The notes under the pieces were generated by a model. The model was not told the origin of the DNA, did not search any database, and saw only the letters and a list, made by a program, of their open reading frames with translations. The position numbers were made by a program, and so were the translations under genes. A stretch of 64,000 nucleotides of DNA from Haemophilus haemolyticus (GTDB taxonomy: Bacteria; Pseudomonadota; Gammaproteobacteria; Enterobacterales; Pasteurellaceae), in contig NZ_CP031243.1 of assembly GCF_003352385.1 (NCBI RefSeq), positions 1,280,501 to 1,344,500 of the forward strand. Reading direction: 5' to 3'. Positions 53,939 to 64,000 of this stretch are shown here, piece after piece; within the stretch, counting starts at the first letter, position 1, and each line of letters begins with the position of its first letter.

Positions 53939-55870
53939 TTACTCTTCATTCAATAACTTTAATTCTCGACTTCTTACTTGATTTTTCAAGATTTCCGCAA
54001 ATTCTTCCACAGTAAATGTACCTAAATCAGCACCTTTACGGGTACGTACTGCCACTTTGCCTTCTGCGATTTCTTTATCACCGCAAACAAGCATATAAGG
54101 CACACGGCGTAAAGTATGTTCACGAATTTTGAAACCCACTTTTTCGTTACGTAAATCGGTTTTCACGCGTAAACCTACATCAGAAAGCTGTTTCGCGACT
54201 TTTTGTACGTAGTCGGCTTGGCTATCGGTGATATTCATTACAACTGCTTGGGTTGGCGCTAACCATGCAGGGAAGAAACCAGCATATTCTTCAGTAATGA
54301 TACCAATGAAACGCTCAATTGAGCCTAAAATCGCACGATGAATCATTACAGGGGTTTTACGGCTATTGTCTTCTGCTACATAAGTTGCATCTAAACGACC
54401 TGGTAACGCGAAGTCTAATTGAACAGTACCACATTGCCATTCACGACCTAAACAATCGCGTAGTGCAAACTCAATTTTTGGACCATAGAATGCGCCTTCG
54501 CCTTCTTGGATTTCATATTCCAAGCCGTTATGTGCTAATGCAGCTGCAAGACCTGATTCCGCACGATCCCACATTTCATCTGAACCGATACGATTTTCAG
54601 GACGAGTAGAAAGTTTTACTGCAATATTAGTGAAACCAAAGGTGCTATAAATGTCGTACACCATTTTGATACAGCTAGTTACTTCGCTCTCAATTTGATC
54701 TTCAGTACAGAAAATGTGTGCATCATCTTGAGTAAAGCCTCGAACACGCATTAAACCGTGTAAAGAACCCGATGGCTCATTACGATGGCAAGAACCAAAT
54801 TCCGCCATACGGATTGGTAAATCGCGGTAAGATTTTAAACCTTGATTAAAAATTTGAACGTGTCCTGGACAGTTCATTGGTTTAATTGCATATTCACGGT
54901 TTTCAGATTGAGTTGTGAACATTAAATCTGCGTAATTTTGCCAGTGACCTGTTTTTTCCCACAATACACGATCCATCATAAAAGGACCTTTTACTTCTTG
55001 ATAATCGTATTGTTTTAATTTAGTACGCACGAAAGTTTCAAGCTCACGGAAAATTGTCCAGCCATCATTGTGCCAGAACACCATACCTGGTGCTTCTTCT
55101 TGCATATGATATAAATCTAATGCTTTACCAATTTTGCGGTGATCACGTTTTGCCGCTTCTTCTAAGCGTGTTAAGTATTCAGCAAGTTGTTTTTTATCCG
55201 CCCAAGCCGTACCATAGATACGTTGTAACATTTTGTTTTTGCTGTCGCCACGCCAGTATGCACCAGCGACTTTTTGTAATTTGAAATGCTGACAGAAACG
55301 CATATTTGGCACGTGTGGACCGCGACACATATCAATATATTCTAAATGATGATATAACGCAGGCGTTGCAGTACGTTCAATGTTTTCATCTAAAATTGCC
55401 ATTTTGTATGGCTCGCCGCGTTTTTCAAAGGTATCACGCGCTTCTTGCCAAGTAACACGTTTTTTCACGACGTCATAATTGGTTTTTGCCAATTCCAACA
55501 TACGTTTTTCGATGGCATCTAAATCTTCTTGCGTTAAAGAGCGGTCTAAATCAATGTCATAGTAGAAACCATTTTCAATAGTTGGACCGATTGCCATTTT
55601 TACATCTGGGAATAATTGTTTAATGGCATGACCAAACAAGTGTGCACATGAGTGGCGAATAATTTCTAAACCATCTTCATCTTTAGCGGTAATGATTTCA
55701 AGCGTTGCATCTTGGTCGATAATATCGCATGCATCACGACGCTCACCATTTACACGGCCTGCGATAGTAGCTTTAGCAAGACCCGCACCAATATTTTGTG
55801 CGACTTCAAGAACAGAAACAGGATGATCGAATTGACGTTGGGAACCGTCAGGTAAAGTAATAATTGGCAT
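53939..55870 (-). CDS. thrS: Threonyl-tRNA synthetase
   Basis: 643 residues. The N-terminal TGS domain begins [20 protein letters not shown]. The editing domain has [21 protein letters not shown]. The class II catalytic core has [12 protein letters not shown] with the zinc Cys, [35 protein letters not shown] and [20 protein letters not shown]. The C-terminal anticodon-binding domain ends near [15 protein letters not shown]. In E. coli thrS is next to infC; here they are 43 kb apart. A leader hairpin with an anticodon-like loop is directly upstream. Confidence 0.97.
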   Translation of the reverse strand: MPIITLPDGSQRQFDHPVSVLEVAQNIGAGLAKATIAGRVNGERRDACDIIDQDATLEIITAKDEDGLEIIRHSCAHLFGHAIKQLFPDVKMAIGPTIENGFYYDIDLDRSLTQEDLDAIEKRMLELAKTNYDVVKKRVTWQEARDTFEKRGEPYKMAILDENIERTATPALYHHLEYIDMCRGPHVPNMRFCQHFKLQKVAGAYWRGDSKNKMLQRIYGTAWADKKQLAEYLTRLEEAAKRDHRKIGKALDLYHMQEEAPGMVFWHNDGWTIFRELETFVRTKLKQYDYQEVKGPFMMDRVLWEKTGHWQNYADLMFTTQSENREYAIKPMNCPGHVQIFNQGLKSYRDLPIRMAEFGSCHRNEPSGSLHGLMRVRGFTQDDAHIFCTEDQIESEVTSCIKMVYDIYSTFGFTNIAVKLSTRPENRIGSDEMWDRAESGLAAALAHNGLEYEIQEGEGAFYGPKIEFALRDCLGREWQCGTVQLDFALPGRLDATYVAEDNSRKTPVMIHRAILGSIERFIGIITEEYAGFFPAWLAPTQAVVMNITDSQADYVQKVAKQLSDVGLRVKTDLRNEKVGFKIREHTLRRVPYMLVCGDKEIAEGKVAVRTRKGADLGTFTVEEFAEILKNQVRSRELKLLNEE

Positions 55871-55889
55871 TGTTTTTTCCTTATACAGT

Positions 55890-55910
55890 GGTCACCCATA
55901 CGAAAGGTGA
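55890..55910 (-). promoter_or_regulatory. thrS leader hairpin, threonine anticodon-arm mimic
   Basis: On the minus strand, GTCACCT-TTCGTAT-GGGTGAC forms a 7-bp stem (closed by a U.G pair) with a 7-base loop UUCGUAU, in which CGU, a threonine anticodon, is at positions 34-36, after U33 and before A37. It ends 19 bases upstream of the thrS ATG. E. coli ThrRS represses its own translation through such a mimic. Confidence 0.65.
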
Positions 55911-56154
55911 CGTGTTCGTTTAAAATTCTATAAAAATTAACCGCACTTTTGCCCTACTTGGCTTCATTCCTACCATTGAACGAGCGAAATTAGGCAAAAA
56001 ATGCGTGGCAGATTCTATCACTTTCTTAAGGTATTGTTAAATAAATGCACATATTTTACAGAAAGGAAATAATGTTTTTCTAGCTAGGGGCTTTATATCC
56101 TAAAAATAAAGGCTAGAATAACCGCACTTTTAAATACCCAGTTAAGGAATAAAA

Positions 56155-56739
56155 ATGAGCAACGTATTAGTATTAAAATCTAGCATTTCAGGAAATAACG
56201 CCCAGACCAATCAATTAGCCGATTATGTTATCGAAAAATTACAAGGTAATCACATTGTGGTACGCGATCTAGCCCAACAACCACTTCCATATTTTGATGC
56301 CACAGCAGCAACTGCCGTGCGTGGTGAACCTAAAAATGATGAAGAAAAACAACTTCTTGCACATTCCGATGAATTAGTCTCCGAATTAAAAAATGCAGAT
56401 ACTTTGGTTATTGGTGCACCAATGTATAATCTTGGCATCCCAACACAATTAAAAACTTATTTTGATTTTATCGCTCGCCCACGTGTCACTTTCCAATATA
56501 CGGCAAATGGGCCTGAAGGGTTATTAAAAGGTAAAAAAGCGATTGTGTTATGTGCATTTGGTGGGTTATATGATGAAGAAAATCTAGTGACACAGTATAT
56601 GAAGTCAATTTTAGGTTTTATCGGTATCACAGATGTGCAATTTGTTTATGCGCAAGGCATTGGATTCGGACCAGAAGCGATTGAAAAAGCCCAAGTATCT
56701 GCAAAAAATAAAATTAATGAACTTTTAGCAGCCCTTTAA
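56155..56739 (+). CDS. azoR: FMN-dependent NADH-azoreductase
   Basis: 194 residues of the flavodoxin-like fold: [20 protein letters not shown] at the phosphate loop, [20 protein letters not shown] near residue 85 (FMN contact, dimer region), [20 protein letters not shown] and [12 protein letters not shown]. Cytoplasmic quinone/azo reductase. Divergent from thrS with 284 bases between; the space holds the thrS leader, a lone uptake-signal sequence and no gene I can see. Confidence 0.93.
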   Translation: MSNVLVLKSSISGNNAQTNQLADYVIEKLQGNHIVVRDLAQQPLPYFDATAATAVRGEPKNDEEKQLLAHSDELVSELKNADTLVIGAPMYNLGIPTQLKTYFDFIARPRVTFQYTANGPEGLLKGKKAIVLCAFGGLYDEENLVTQYMKSILGFIGITDVQFVYAQGIGFGPEAIEKAQVSAKNKINELLAAL

Positions 56740-56777
56740 TCCTCAGATAACCTACAAAACATAAGAAGATTTATTAC

Positions 56778-56810
56778 AAAAAAAGTGCGGTGATTTACCG
56801 CACTTTTCTT
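56778..56810. terminator. Uptake-signal-pair terminator between azoR and topA
   Basis: AAAAGTGCGGT / ACCGCACTTTT with short loop and T-run on both sides, between convergent genes. Confidence 0.88.
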
Positions 56811-56811
56811 C

Positions 56812-59418
56812 TTATTTTTTCCGTTCAACCCATTTTCCATTGGTGAAATCAACAATCCATTTCGTCGCTTTTCCATCTTTTTCAGAAGTCACATATTGTT
56901 TCTTCTCTTTACGACTAAAACGAACAATCGCTTCATTCCCTTCTGGGTCTTTTTGTGGTGCATCCGCTAAATAAGCTAATTTTTCAGGCAAACGCTCGCG
57001 ATATTGCACAAGTTCAGCGATTTTAACAGGGCGTGTTTCGCGGGATTTCGGGAAATTATGTGCTGACATAAATACACCACTCGCACCGTCACGCAATACA
57101 AAATATGCATCAGATTTTTCGCATTTTAGCTCTGGGAAATGTACAGGCTCTTCTTTCGGTGGAGCGACTTCGCCATTTTTCAAAATTTTGCGCGTGTTAT
57201 CGCAATTTGTACATCCCATATACTTGCCGAAACGACCAAGTTTTAAATGCATATCCGCACCACATTTATCACACTCAACAACTGGGCCATCATAACCTTT
57301 AATTTTGAATGAGCCTTCTTCAATTAAATATCCATCACAATTTGGATTATTACCGCAAATATGGATTTTACGATGGGCATCGATTACATAGCTGTCCATT
57401 GCCGTTCCACATTTTGTACAACGTTTACGATCCATTAATGCTTTGGTTTCTGAAGATTCATCTAAAACATTCAATAATTCCGCTTCAGGAATTAAATTAA
57501 TCGTCGTTTTACACCGCTCTTTTGGCGGCAATGCATAACCTGTACATCCTAAAAATACCCCTGTACTCGCCGTACGAATGGCCATATTTCTGCCACAGGT
57601 TGGGCATTTAATATCGGTTTCCACAAGGCTATTTGGGCGCATACCGCCTTCAAGTTCATCCAATTCAGCTTTAGAAAGCTGGTTAGAAAAATCCTTGAAG
57701 AATTGATTCAATTCAGTTTTCCAATTCACTGAACCAGAGGCAATTTTATCTAAAGTATCTTCCATATTCGCGGTGAAATCGTAATTCATTAATTCACCAA
57801 AAGACTCATTGAGGCGATCAGTGACAATTTCGCCCATCTTTTCTGCATAGAAACGACGATTTTCAGTGCGAACATAACCACGTTCTTGAATGGTGGAAAT
57901 AATTGCCGCATAAGTGGAAGGTCGACCAATACCACGTTTTTCCAATTCTTTTACTAAAGCCGCTTCAGTAAAACGAGCGGGTGGTTTAGTAAAATGTTGA
58001 GTGGGCTGTACTTCTTTTAAAGCAAGTTTTTCTGAAACAGCAACTAAAGGCAATTCTTGATCTTCAGGATTCTTGCCTATCTGTGGCAATACCTTTGTCC
58101 AACCATCAAAACGTAAAATTCGGCCTTTTGCTTTCAAAGTATAATCGCCAGCTGACACAGTCAATGTACTGCTATCATATTGTGCAGGCGGCATTTGACA
58201 TGCTAAGAATTGACGCCAAATTAAATCATAAAGACGTACCGCATCTTTTTCCATCCCCTCTAAAGATTCTGGCAATGCTCGAATGTCTGATGGACGAATA
58301 GCCTCATGCGCCTCTTGCGCATTTTCTTTACTAGAATAGAAATTTGGTTTTTCTGGTAAATATTGTGCACCAAAATGATTTTCAATATAGCTACGTGCCA
58401 TATTCAGCGCATCTTGACTCAAATTGGTTGAATCCGTACGCATATAAGTAATGTAACCCGCTTCATATAAGCGTTGAGCTAACATCATTGTTTTTTTAAC
58501 GCCAAATCCCAAGCGAGTACTTGCAGTTTGTTGAAGTGTTGACGTAATAAATGGTGCTCGAGGGCGAGAACTTGTCGGCTTAGTTTCCAAATCTGTGACA
58601 ACGTAATCTGAAACATTCAGAAAATCTACCGTACTTTGTGCTTCTTTTTGATTTTTTGGATCAAATTTCTTGTCTTTATAATCCGTTACGTCCAAACGTA
58701 TAGCTTGTTTATTTTGATTATTCGTAAGGACGGAAACTTCCCAATATTCTTCAGGCTGGAACGCTTTAATTTCACGCTCGCGTTCTACTAATAATTTAAC
58801 CGCAACCGATTGAACTCGACCCGCAGAAAGCCCTCGTGCGACTTTTTTCCAAAGTAGCGGAGATACCATAAAGCCCACTACTCTATCTAAAAAACGACGA
58901 GTTTGTTGCGCATTAACGCGGTCCATATTTAATTGTTCTGGCTTTTCAAAAGCCTGTTTAATGGCATTTTTAGTGATTTCGTTAAATACTACTCGGCTAA
59001 AGCGCTCATCATCGCCACCAATCACTTCACGTAAATGCCATGCAATCGCTTCCCCTTCTCTATCCAAGTCGGTTGCGAGATAAATGTGATCTGCTTTTTT
59101 AGCAAGCGATTTTAATTCGGAAACCACTTTTTCTTTACCAGGCAAAATCTGATAATTTGCTTTCCAATCGTGATAAGGATCAATCCCCATACGTTTAACT
59201 AAGGCATTACGTTCCTTTTCAGCCTTAATTTTTGCTTTTTCTTCGGCATCCATACCTTTGGTTGAAATTGGTTTAGCTTTTTCACCCGAACTAGAACCAA
59301 CCGTCGGCAAATCACGAATATGTCCAACACTAGATTTCACCACATATTGGCTACCTAAATATTTATTGATAGTCTTTGCTTTTGCCGGTGACTCCACAAT
59401 CACCAAGGATTTACTCAT
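56812..59418 (-). CDS. topA: DNA topoisomerase I
   Basis: 868 residues from the ATG at 59418 ([20 protein letters not shown]), matching the expected length; an upstream ATG adds six. TOPRIM acidic residues in [15 protein letters not shown], and the catalytic Tyr in [18 protein letters not shown]. Three C-terminal zinc ribbons ([24 protein letters not shown]). It relaxes negative supercoils. Confidence 0.97.
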   Translation of the reverse strand: MSKSLVIVESPAKAKTINKYLGSQYVVKSSVGHIRDLPTVGSSSGEKAKPISTKGMDAEEKAKIKAEKERNALVKRMGIDPYHDWKANYQILPGKEKVVSELKSLAKKADHIYLATDLDREGEAIAWHLREVIGGDDERFSRVVFNEITKNAIKQAFEKPEQLNMDRVNAQQTRRFLDRVVGFMVSPLLWKKVARGLSAGRVQSVAVKLLVEREREIKAFQPEEYWEVSVLTNNQNKQAIRLDVTDYKDKKFDPKNQKEAQSTVDFLNVSDYVVTDLETKPTSSRPRAPFITSTLQQTASTRLGFGVKKTMMLAQRLYEAGYITYMRTDSTNLSQDALNMARSYIENHFGAQYLPEKPNFYSSKENAQEAHEAIRPSDIRALPESLEGMEKDAVRLYDLIWRQFLACQMPPAQYDSSTLTVSAGDYTLKAKGRILRFDGWTKVLPQIGKNPEDQELPLVAVSEKLALKEVQPTQHFTKPPARFTEAALVKELEKRGIGRPSTYAAIISTIQERGYVRTENRRFYAEKMGEIVTDRLNESFGELMNYDFTANMEDTLDKIASGSVNWKTELNQFFKDFSNQLSKAELDELEGGMRPNSLVETDIKCPTCGRNMAIRTASTGVFLGCTGYALPPKERCKTTINLIPEAELLNVLDESSETKALMDRKRCTKCGTAMDSYVIDAHRKIHICGNNPNCDGYLIEEGSFKIKGYDGPVVECDKCGADMHLKLGRFGKYMGCTNCDNTRKILKNGEVAPPKEEPVHFPELKCEKSDAYFVLRDGASGVFMSAHNFPKSRETRPVKIAELVQYRERLPEKLAYLADAPQKDPEGNEAIVRFSRKEKKQYVTSEKDGKATKWIVDFTNGKWVERKK

Positions 59419-59513
59419 TTGATTACCTAATATCACTAGTATTTTGTAAAATTGGCGGTATAGTGCAAAGTTATGTAGGCAAAATCAAGTACTTTTTGAA
59501 AAAAGAGTTATAA

Positions 59514-60431
59514 ATGGATAAACTCAACGCGATTTCTATTTTTTGCAAAGTGATTGAAACCCAAAGTTTTACATTGGCTGCAAAGCAACAAAATATTTCT
59601 GTGGCGATGGCAAGCAAATTAGTTTCACAGTTAGAAGAACATTTAAAAACACGATTGTTACAACGTACCACCAGAAAAATTATGCCTACTGAGGCGGGGA
59701 TGATGTATTACCAACGCTGCCAAGGAATTTTGCTTGATTTAGATGAAGCTGATTCTAGCATCACCCACCTTACCAGCTCATTACAAGGAAATTTACTTAT
59801 TTCTGTTCCTCGTGATTTTGGTTTACTTTTCATCGTACCGAATTTACCTCTATTTATTGCCAAGCATCCTAATCTACATGTTGAAATTGAGTTTAATGAC
59901 AAAAAAATTGACCTTGTGGCAGAAGGCTATGATCTTGCATTACGTATCGGCCATATGGCGGACAGTTCTCTTGTATCACGCAAAATCAGCACAAATACGC
60001 TACACTTTGTGGCATCACCAAGTTATCTTGAAGCAAATGGTATTCCACAAACGCCTGATGATTTAGAACATCACAATGGCTTACTTTATAAAAATGTAAT
60101 GAATCAAGTGAATTGGGTTGGCTCACGCATAAATCAAACACAGCGCTTCAAAATCCAATCCAAAGTGGTAAGCAATAGTGGTTTAGCCTTATTAGAAATG
60201 GCAAAAGCAGGACTAGGTATTGTGAATTTACCGAGATTTATTATTGGTCAATCTCTCGAAAAAGGGGAACTGATTGAAATATTACCAGAATATAAACAAC
60301 AAAAATTAGAAATTCATGTGGTCTATCCAAACAGAAGACATTTACCAATAAAAGTGCGGGCATTTATTGAATTTTTATCTGGTTTAGGCTTGTGTTCAGA
60401 AATTTTGGAAAATCCTGAAGATAGTCACTAA
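59514..60431 (+). CDS. LysR-family transcriptional regulator
   Basis: 305 residues: N-terminal winged helix (MDKLNAISIFCKVIETQSFT, VAMASKLVSQLEEHLKTRLL, RTTRKIMPTEAG) and a C-terminal effector domain with two subdomains (GNLLISVPRDFGLLFIVPNL; VAEGYDLALRIGHMADSSL). It is divergent from topA. Its target is unknown; the YafC/CrgA-like sequence is common in Pasteurellaceae. Confidence 0.92.
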   Translation: MDKLNAISIFCKVIETQSFTLAAKQQNISVAMASKLVSQLEEHLKTRLLQRTTRKIMPTEAGMMYYQRCQGILLDLDEADSSITHLTSSLQGNLLISVPRDFGLLFIVPNLPLFIAKHPNLHVEIEFNDKKIDLVAEGYDLALRIGHMADSSLVSRKISTNTLHFVASPSYLEANGIPQTPDDLEHHNGLLYKNVMNQVNWVGSRINQTQRFKIQSKVVSNSGLALLEMAKAGLGIVNLPRFIIGQSLEKGELIEILPEYKQQKLEIHVVYPNRRHLPIKVRAFIEFLSGLGLCSEILENPEDSH

Positions 60432-60445
60432 ATACCATAAAAAAA

Positions 60446-60481
60446 TACCGCACTTAGGCAACCCTAAGTGCGGTTATTTTT
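60446..60481. terminator. Uptake-signal-pair terminator between the LysR gene and pntB
   Basis: ACCGCACTTAGG / CCCTAAGTGCGGT, between convergent genes, with a T-run. Confidence 0.88.
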
Positions 60482-60491
60482 ATGCGTGTTT

Positions 60492-61916
60492 TTATAATGC
60501 TTTTAAGATGTCTTCAACACGATCTTTTGCATCACCAAAGAGCATTTGCGTATTCTCTTTGAAGAATAATGGGTTTTGTACGCCAGCGTAACCCACTGCC
60601 ATTGAACGTTTGAACACAATCACATTTTGTGCTTTCCATACTTCTAACACAGGCATTCCCGCGATTGGGCTATTTGGATCTTCCATCGCAGCTGGGTTTA
60701 CCGTATCGTTCGCACCGATAACCAATACCACATCGGTATCAGCGAAATCGTCGTTGATTTCATCCATTTCAAGTACGACATCGTAAGGTACTTTCGCTTC
60801 TGCTAAAAGCACGTTCATGTGGCCAGGTAAACGTCCTGCAACAGGGTGAATACCAAAACGAACGTTCACACCACGTTCACGCAATTTTGCCGTAATATCA
60901 GCGACTGGATATTGTGCTTGTGCAACAGCCATACCATATCCCGGAGTGATAATGACAGAACTTGCATTTTTCAACAATTCAGCCACTTCTTCTGCCGTAG
61001 TTTCACGGTGTTCGCCTTGTTCTTCGCTTGAAGAAACTTGAACATCGTTACCAAAACCACCCGCAATTACGCTCACAAATGAACGGTTCATTGCTTTACA
61101 CATGATGTAAGAAAGAATTGCACCAGAAGAACCGACAAGTGCGCCAGTTACGATGAGCAAATCATTATTCAACATAAAACCTGCTGCCGCCGCTGCCCAG
61201 CCTGAATAGGAGTTAAGCATTGATACCACAACTGGCATATCTGCTCCACCGATTGAAGCCACTAAGTGCCATCCAAATGCAAGCGCAATCGCTGTCATTA
61301 ATAACACAGGGAAAATGCTTTCTGGATTATTCAAGAATGCAACCATTAATAATGCAGATACCACAAGTGCAGCTAAATTTAATTTATGACGATGCGGCAA
61401 CATTAATGCTTTTGAATTAATTTTTCCGCTTAATTTACCAAATGCAACAACAGAACCAGTGAAAGTTACCGCACCGATAAAAATACCTAAAAATACTTCG
61501 ACATTATGAATATTCGTTAATACTGCTTGCTCTGCTACAAATGCGGCTTGTGCTGCTGCATCTAATCCTTCTGGCATTAATGCCTCATGGTGTAAACCAT
61601 AGCTATTAAAGCCAACAAGTACAGCCGCTAAACCGACGAAACTGTGAAGAATCGCCACAAGTTCTGGCATTTCAGTCATTTCTACTTTTAATGCACGTTG
61701 AACACCGATTGCACCACCGATGATCATCGCAATAATGATCCAAAATGTTCCTTCAGAATGAGGCCCAAAAATGGTTGCGATAAGGGCAATTGTCATACCA
61801 ACAATACCGAACCAACAACCCGCTTTAGCAGTTTCATGTTTAGAAAGTCCTGCCAAGCTCATAATGAAAAGTAATGCTGCTAAAATATACGCAGCCTGTA
61901 CTAAACCTTCAGACAT
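60492..61916 (-). CDS. pntB: NAD(P) transhydrogenase subunit beta
   Basis: 474 residues. About nine hydrophobic helices in the first half, then the soluble NADP-binding domain [43 protein letters not shown] and [20 protein letters not shown] segment. Uses the proton gradient to reduce NADP+ with NADH. It lies 10 bases after the pntA stop, in one operon. Confidence 0.96.
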   Translation of the reverse strand: MSEGLVQAAYILAALLFIMSLAGLSKHETAKAGCWFGIVGMTIALIATIFGPHSEGTFWIIIAMIIGGAIGVQRALKVEMTEMPELVAILHSFVGLAAVLVGFNSYGLHHEALMPEGLDAAAQAAFVAEQAVLTNIHNVEVFLGIFIGAVTFTGSVVAFGKLSGKINSKALMLPHRHKLNLAALVVSALLMVAFLNNPESIFPVLLMTAIALAFGWHLVASIGGADMPVVVSMLNSYSGWAAAAAGFMLNNDLLIVTGALVGSSGAILSYIMCKAMNRSFVSVIAGGFGNDVQVSSSEEQGEHRETTAEEVAELLKNASSVIITPGYGMAVAQAQYPVADITAKLRERGVNVRFGIHPVAGRLPGHMNVLLAEAKVPYDVVLEMDEINDDFADTDVVLVIGANDTVNPAAMEDPNSPIAGMPVLEVWKAQNVIVFKRSMAVGYAGVQNPLFFKENTQMLFGDAKDRVEDILKAL

Positions 61917-61926
61917 CGTGCGCTCC

Positions 61927-63465
61927 TTAACCTTTTCTAAACATTGCTAACATACGTTGTGTGACACGGAAACCACCAAAAATATTGATGCTTGCCACCA
62001 AAATCGCCACAAAAGCTAACGCATCGATAAATAGATTGCCTGTTGGCTGACGAATTTGTAATAACGCGCCTACAATAATAATGCCTGAAATTGCATTTGT
62101 TACTGCCATTAATGGTGTGTGAAGTGCATGGCTAACATTCCAAACCACGTAATAACCCACCACACAAGCTAAAACAAATACGGTGAAATGTGATAAAAAT
62201 ACAGCGGGCGCAACAGAAGCTAACCAAAGGAATAACACACCAACACCAGTCATCACACCGTATTTCACACGAGGATCTGTTGGTTTAGATTCTTTTTTCT
62301 CTACTACTGGTGCAGCTTTGGTTTCTTGTTTTGGTTGTGCAGACACTTGAATTTGTGCTGGTGGAATTTCTTCCCCATCACGAACAACGGTTACACCACG
62401 AAGCACCACATCTTCAAAATCAATATTGATATTGCCATCTTTCTCTTTGCACAAAAGTTTTAATAAATTGACTAAGTTTGTGCCATAAAGTTGAGAAGAT
62501 TGCGTTGGTAAACGGCTTGGGAAATCCGTATAACCAATCACTTTCACTTGGTTTTCAGTTGTAACAACTTTCCCTGCTTGCGTATATTCACAGTTACCGC
62601 CAGTTGCAGCGGCTAAATCCACAATCACCGAACCTGGTTTCATTGAATCCACCATTTCTTTGGTGATTAAACGAGGCGCTGGTTTACCCGGAATGGCTGC
62701 CGTAGTAATAATAATATCGACTTCTTTAGCTTGTTCTGCATAAAGCTCCATTGCACGACGGTTAAATTCTTCCGACATCACTTTCGCATAACCATCACCA
62801 CTGCCACCTTCTTCTTTAAAATCAATTTCTAAGAAGCTTGCACCCATACTTTGAACTTGCTCTTTCACTTCAGGACGAGAGTCAAAAGCACGAACAATCG
62901 CCCCAAGGCTATTTGCCGCACCAATTGCCGCCAAACCAGCCACACCAGCACCAATCACCAACACTTTTGCTGGTGGAACTTTACCTGCTGCAGTAATTTG
63001 CCCAGTAAAGAAGCTACCGAATTCATGTGCAGCTTCAATGACAGCACGATAACCAGAAATATTCGCCATAGAAGAAAGTGCATCCAATGCTTGCGCACGA
63101 GAAATACGAGGCACCGCATCCATTGCTAACACATTAATTTTCTTCGCGGTGAGTTTTTTCATTAACTCAGGATTTTGCATACGCCAAATAAAGCTCACAA
63201 GCGTTGCGCCTTCCTTCATTTGAGCGATTTCTTCATCTGTCGGGGCATTTACTTTGAAGATAATATCCGATTGCCAAATTTCAGCCGACGTACCGATCTT
63301 CGCGCCTGCCTCTAAAAATGCTTGATCTTCAAAACTAGCTTTAAAACCTGCATCGTGTTCCACGATCACGTCAAAGCCCAATTTCAATATTTGCTGAACC
63401 GTTTTCGGCGTTGCCGCCACACGGCTCTCATTCTCAAGCAGTTCTCTAGGTACACCAATTAACAT
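61927..63465 (-). CDS. pntA: NAD(P) transhydrogenase subunit alpha
   Basis: 512 residues. N-terminal NAD-binding domain I ([40 protein letters not shown] near residue 167), a linker, then four membrane helices at the C-terminus (from about residue 405, [20 protein letters not shown]). First gene of pntAB. Confidence 0.96.
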   Translation of the reverse strand: MLIGVPRELLENESRVAATPKTVQQILKLGFDVIVEHDAGFKASFEDQAFLEAGAKIGTSAEIWQSDIIFKVNAPTDEEIAQMKEGATLVSFIWRMQNPELMKKLTAKKINVLAMDAVPRISRAQALDALSSMANISGYRAVIEAAHEFGSFFTGQITAAGKVPPAKVLVIGAGVAGLAAIGAANSLGAIVRAFDSRPEVKEQVQSMGASFLEIDFKEEGGSGDGYAKVMSEEFNRRAMELYAEQAKEVDIIITTAAIPGKPAPRLITKEMVDSMKPGSVIVDLAAATGGNCEYTQAGKVVTTENQVKVIGYTDFPSRLPTQSSQLYGTNLVNLLKLLCKEKDGNINIDFEDVVLRGVTVVRDGEEIPPAQIQVSAQPKQETKAAPVVEKKESKPTDPRVKYGVMTGVGVLFLWLASVAPAVFLSHFTVFVLACVVGYYVVWNVSHALHTPLMAVTNAISGIIIVGALLQIRQPTGNLFIDALAFVAILVASINIFGGFRVTQRMLAMFRKG

Positions 63466-63616
63466 ACTGTTTCCCTCTGATTGATGATTGGGTTGATGAG
63501 ATTAATGAACAAACCTTCGCCTATTCATCGTTAAAATGACAAAAAGTCAAACGGATACAACTGTATCATTGATTGAATGAAAATAGGTAACGTTTTTAAG
63601 TGGTTTTACAAGATAT

Positions 63617-63632
63617 TGTGATAGGGATCACG
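63617..63632 (-). promoter_or_regulatory. CRP-like site upstream of pntAB
   Basis: TGTGA-N6-TCACG, one mismatch to consensus, 152 bases upstream of the pntA start. Other bases of 63466-63785 show no gene. Confidence 0.5.
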
Positions 63633-63645
63633 AAAAATCTCATAT

Positions 63646-63668
63646 AAAAACACCTCAAATTAGGTGTC
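63646..63668 (-). terminator. Terminator of the leftward gene at the window edge
   Basis: ACACCT / AGGTGT stem, followed on the minus strand by a T-run (A residues at 63645-63650). Confidence 0.65.
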
Positions 63669-63785
63669 CATATTTTGGGGTGCAGATCACTTTGTGCCTC
63701 AGTATTTTAAATCATAGCCTGTTTAAATATCAAACAAACTACAAACTTCTAAGAACTTAACACTAGAAATTAAACACTTTCTATT

Positions 63786-63998
63786 CTATATACCTCTCAG
63801 TTTTTTAGATATAAGCATTGCTAATACTATTAATGGTGACATCCTAGAAAACATATAGAAATTAAAAGATAGTATATCCTTTATCTCAAGAATAGAAATA
63901 TCACCTAGATTTATGATAAAGGTAAACACGATAAAACATAAAGATATTATTATAAATCCAGATAGAAAAACAACGAGGGAATAAATAAAAAACTGAAT
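63786..63998 (-). CDS. Partial membrane protein, C-terminal 70 residues
   Basis: A frame on the minus strand open from the window edge to a TAG at 63786. Read: IQFFIYSLVVFLSGFIIISL, then CFIVFTFINLGDISILEIKD, ending SPLIVLAMLISKKLRGI. Two or three hydrophobic helices and a short basic tail. The N-terminus is outside the window. The layout resembles small four-helix membrane proteins such as immunity proteins, but no assignment is made. A terminator follows at 63646-63668. Confidence 0.5.
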   Translation of the reverse strand: MQFFIYSLVVFLSGFIIISLCFIVFTFIINLGDISILEIKDILSFNFYMFSRMSPLIVLAMLISKKLRGI

Positions 63999-64000
63999 AA

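Noticed and set aside
55871..56154. T-box riboswitch before thrS
   Set aside because: No T-box sequence or specifier loop of that type is seen, and T-boxes are mainly in Firmicutes; the anticodon-like hairpin fits ThrRS autoregulation better.

Overview
The window looks like chromosome of Haemophilus influenzae or a very close relative. It is AT-rich, the Pasteurellaceae DNA uptake signal AAGTGCGGT recurs inside genes and as inverted pairs that form terminators, and many genes match H. influenzae proteins I recognise (ybaK, usg, fnr, two ferritins, mukFEB, ttcA/tusE, mol-type ABC genes, mop, thrS, azoR, topA, pntAB). A canonical dif site at 28856-28883 places the window at the replication terminus.

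Left arm (1-29 kb). 1-6.7 kb holds an accessory cluster read left to right: a partial Sir2-type protein, a PP2C phosphatase, a frameshifted DUF262 protein, a complete DUF262/DUF1524 (GmrSD-like) protein and a tandem AAA+ ATPase. 6.8-10.1 kb is a probable CRP-controlled operon of a sodium:solute symporter and a cytoplasmic sulfatase. Next come an aldose-epimerase-like gene, infC (AUU start)-rpmI-rplT, a secreted Sel1-repeat protein bracketed by two copies of one terminator, recB-recD, ybaK, usg, a DsrE-like gene, trpBA, an SDR dehydrogenase, a DUF4198 periplasmic protein, uspE, fnr, a 30-residue membrane peptide, tRNA-Leu(CAA) and two ferritins.

Centre (28.86-38.9 kb). A filamentous phage (inovirus) is integrated at dif. 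On the minus strand it carries, in order, replication initiator, ssDNA-binding-like protein, small membrane protein, major coat, adsorption protein, pVI-like protein, Zot/pI and secretin/pIV (frameshifted near its end). Divergently lie four identical 338-bp tandem units, each encoding a ribbon-helix-helix regulator, then a YodC-like and a DUF6953-like gene. The right end has two inverted dif-like sites that can fold into a long hairpin, as in the single-stranded attP of CTXphi, which suggests XerCD-dependent capture. About 170 bp of dif-flanking sequence is present, slightly diverged, at both ends.

Right arm (39-64 kb). sbcB, an EamA permease, a DUF91-like protein, mukF-mukE-mukB (condensin), ttcA-tusE (tRNA thiolation), a molybdate-type ABC operon with a frameshifted binding protein followed by mop, thrS with a leader hairpin resembling a threonine tRNA anticodon arm, azoR, topA, a LysR regulator, pntAB, and a partial membrane-protein gene at the edge.

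Three genes (DUF262 protein, phage secretin, MolA-like protein) are each broken by one frameshift, two of them at A-runs. They could be real mutations, phase or slippage switches, or sequence errors.
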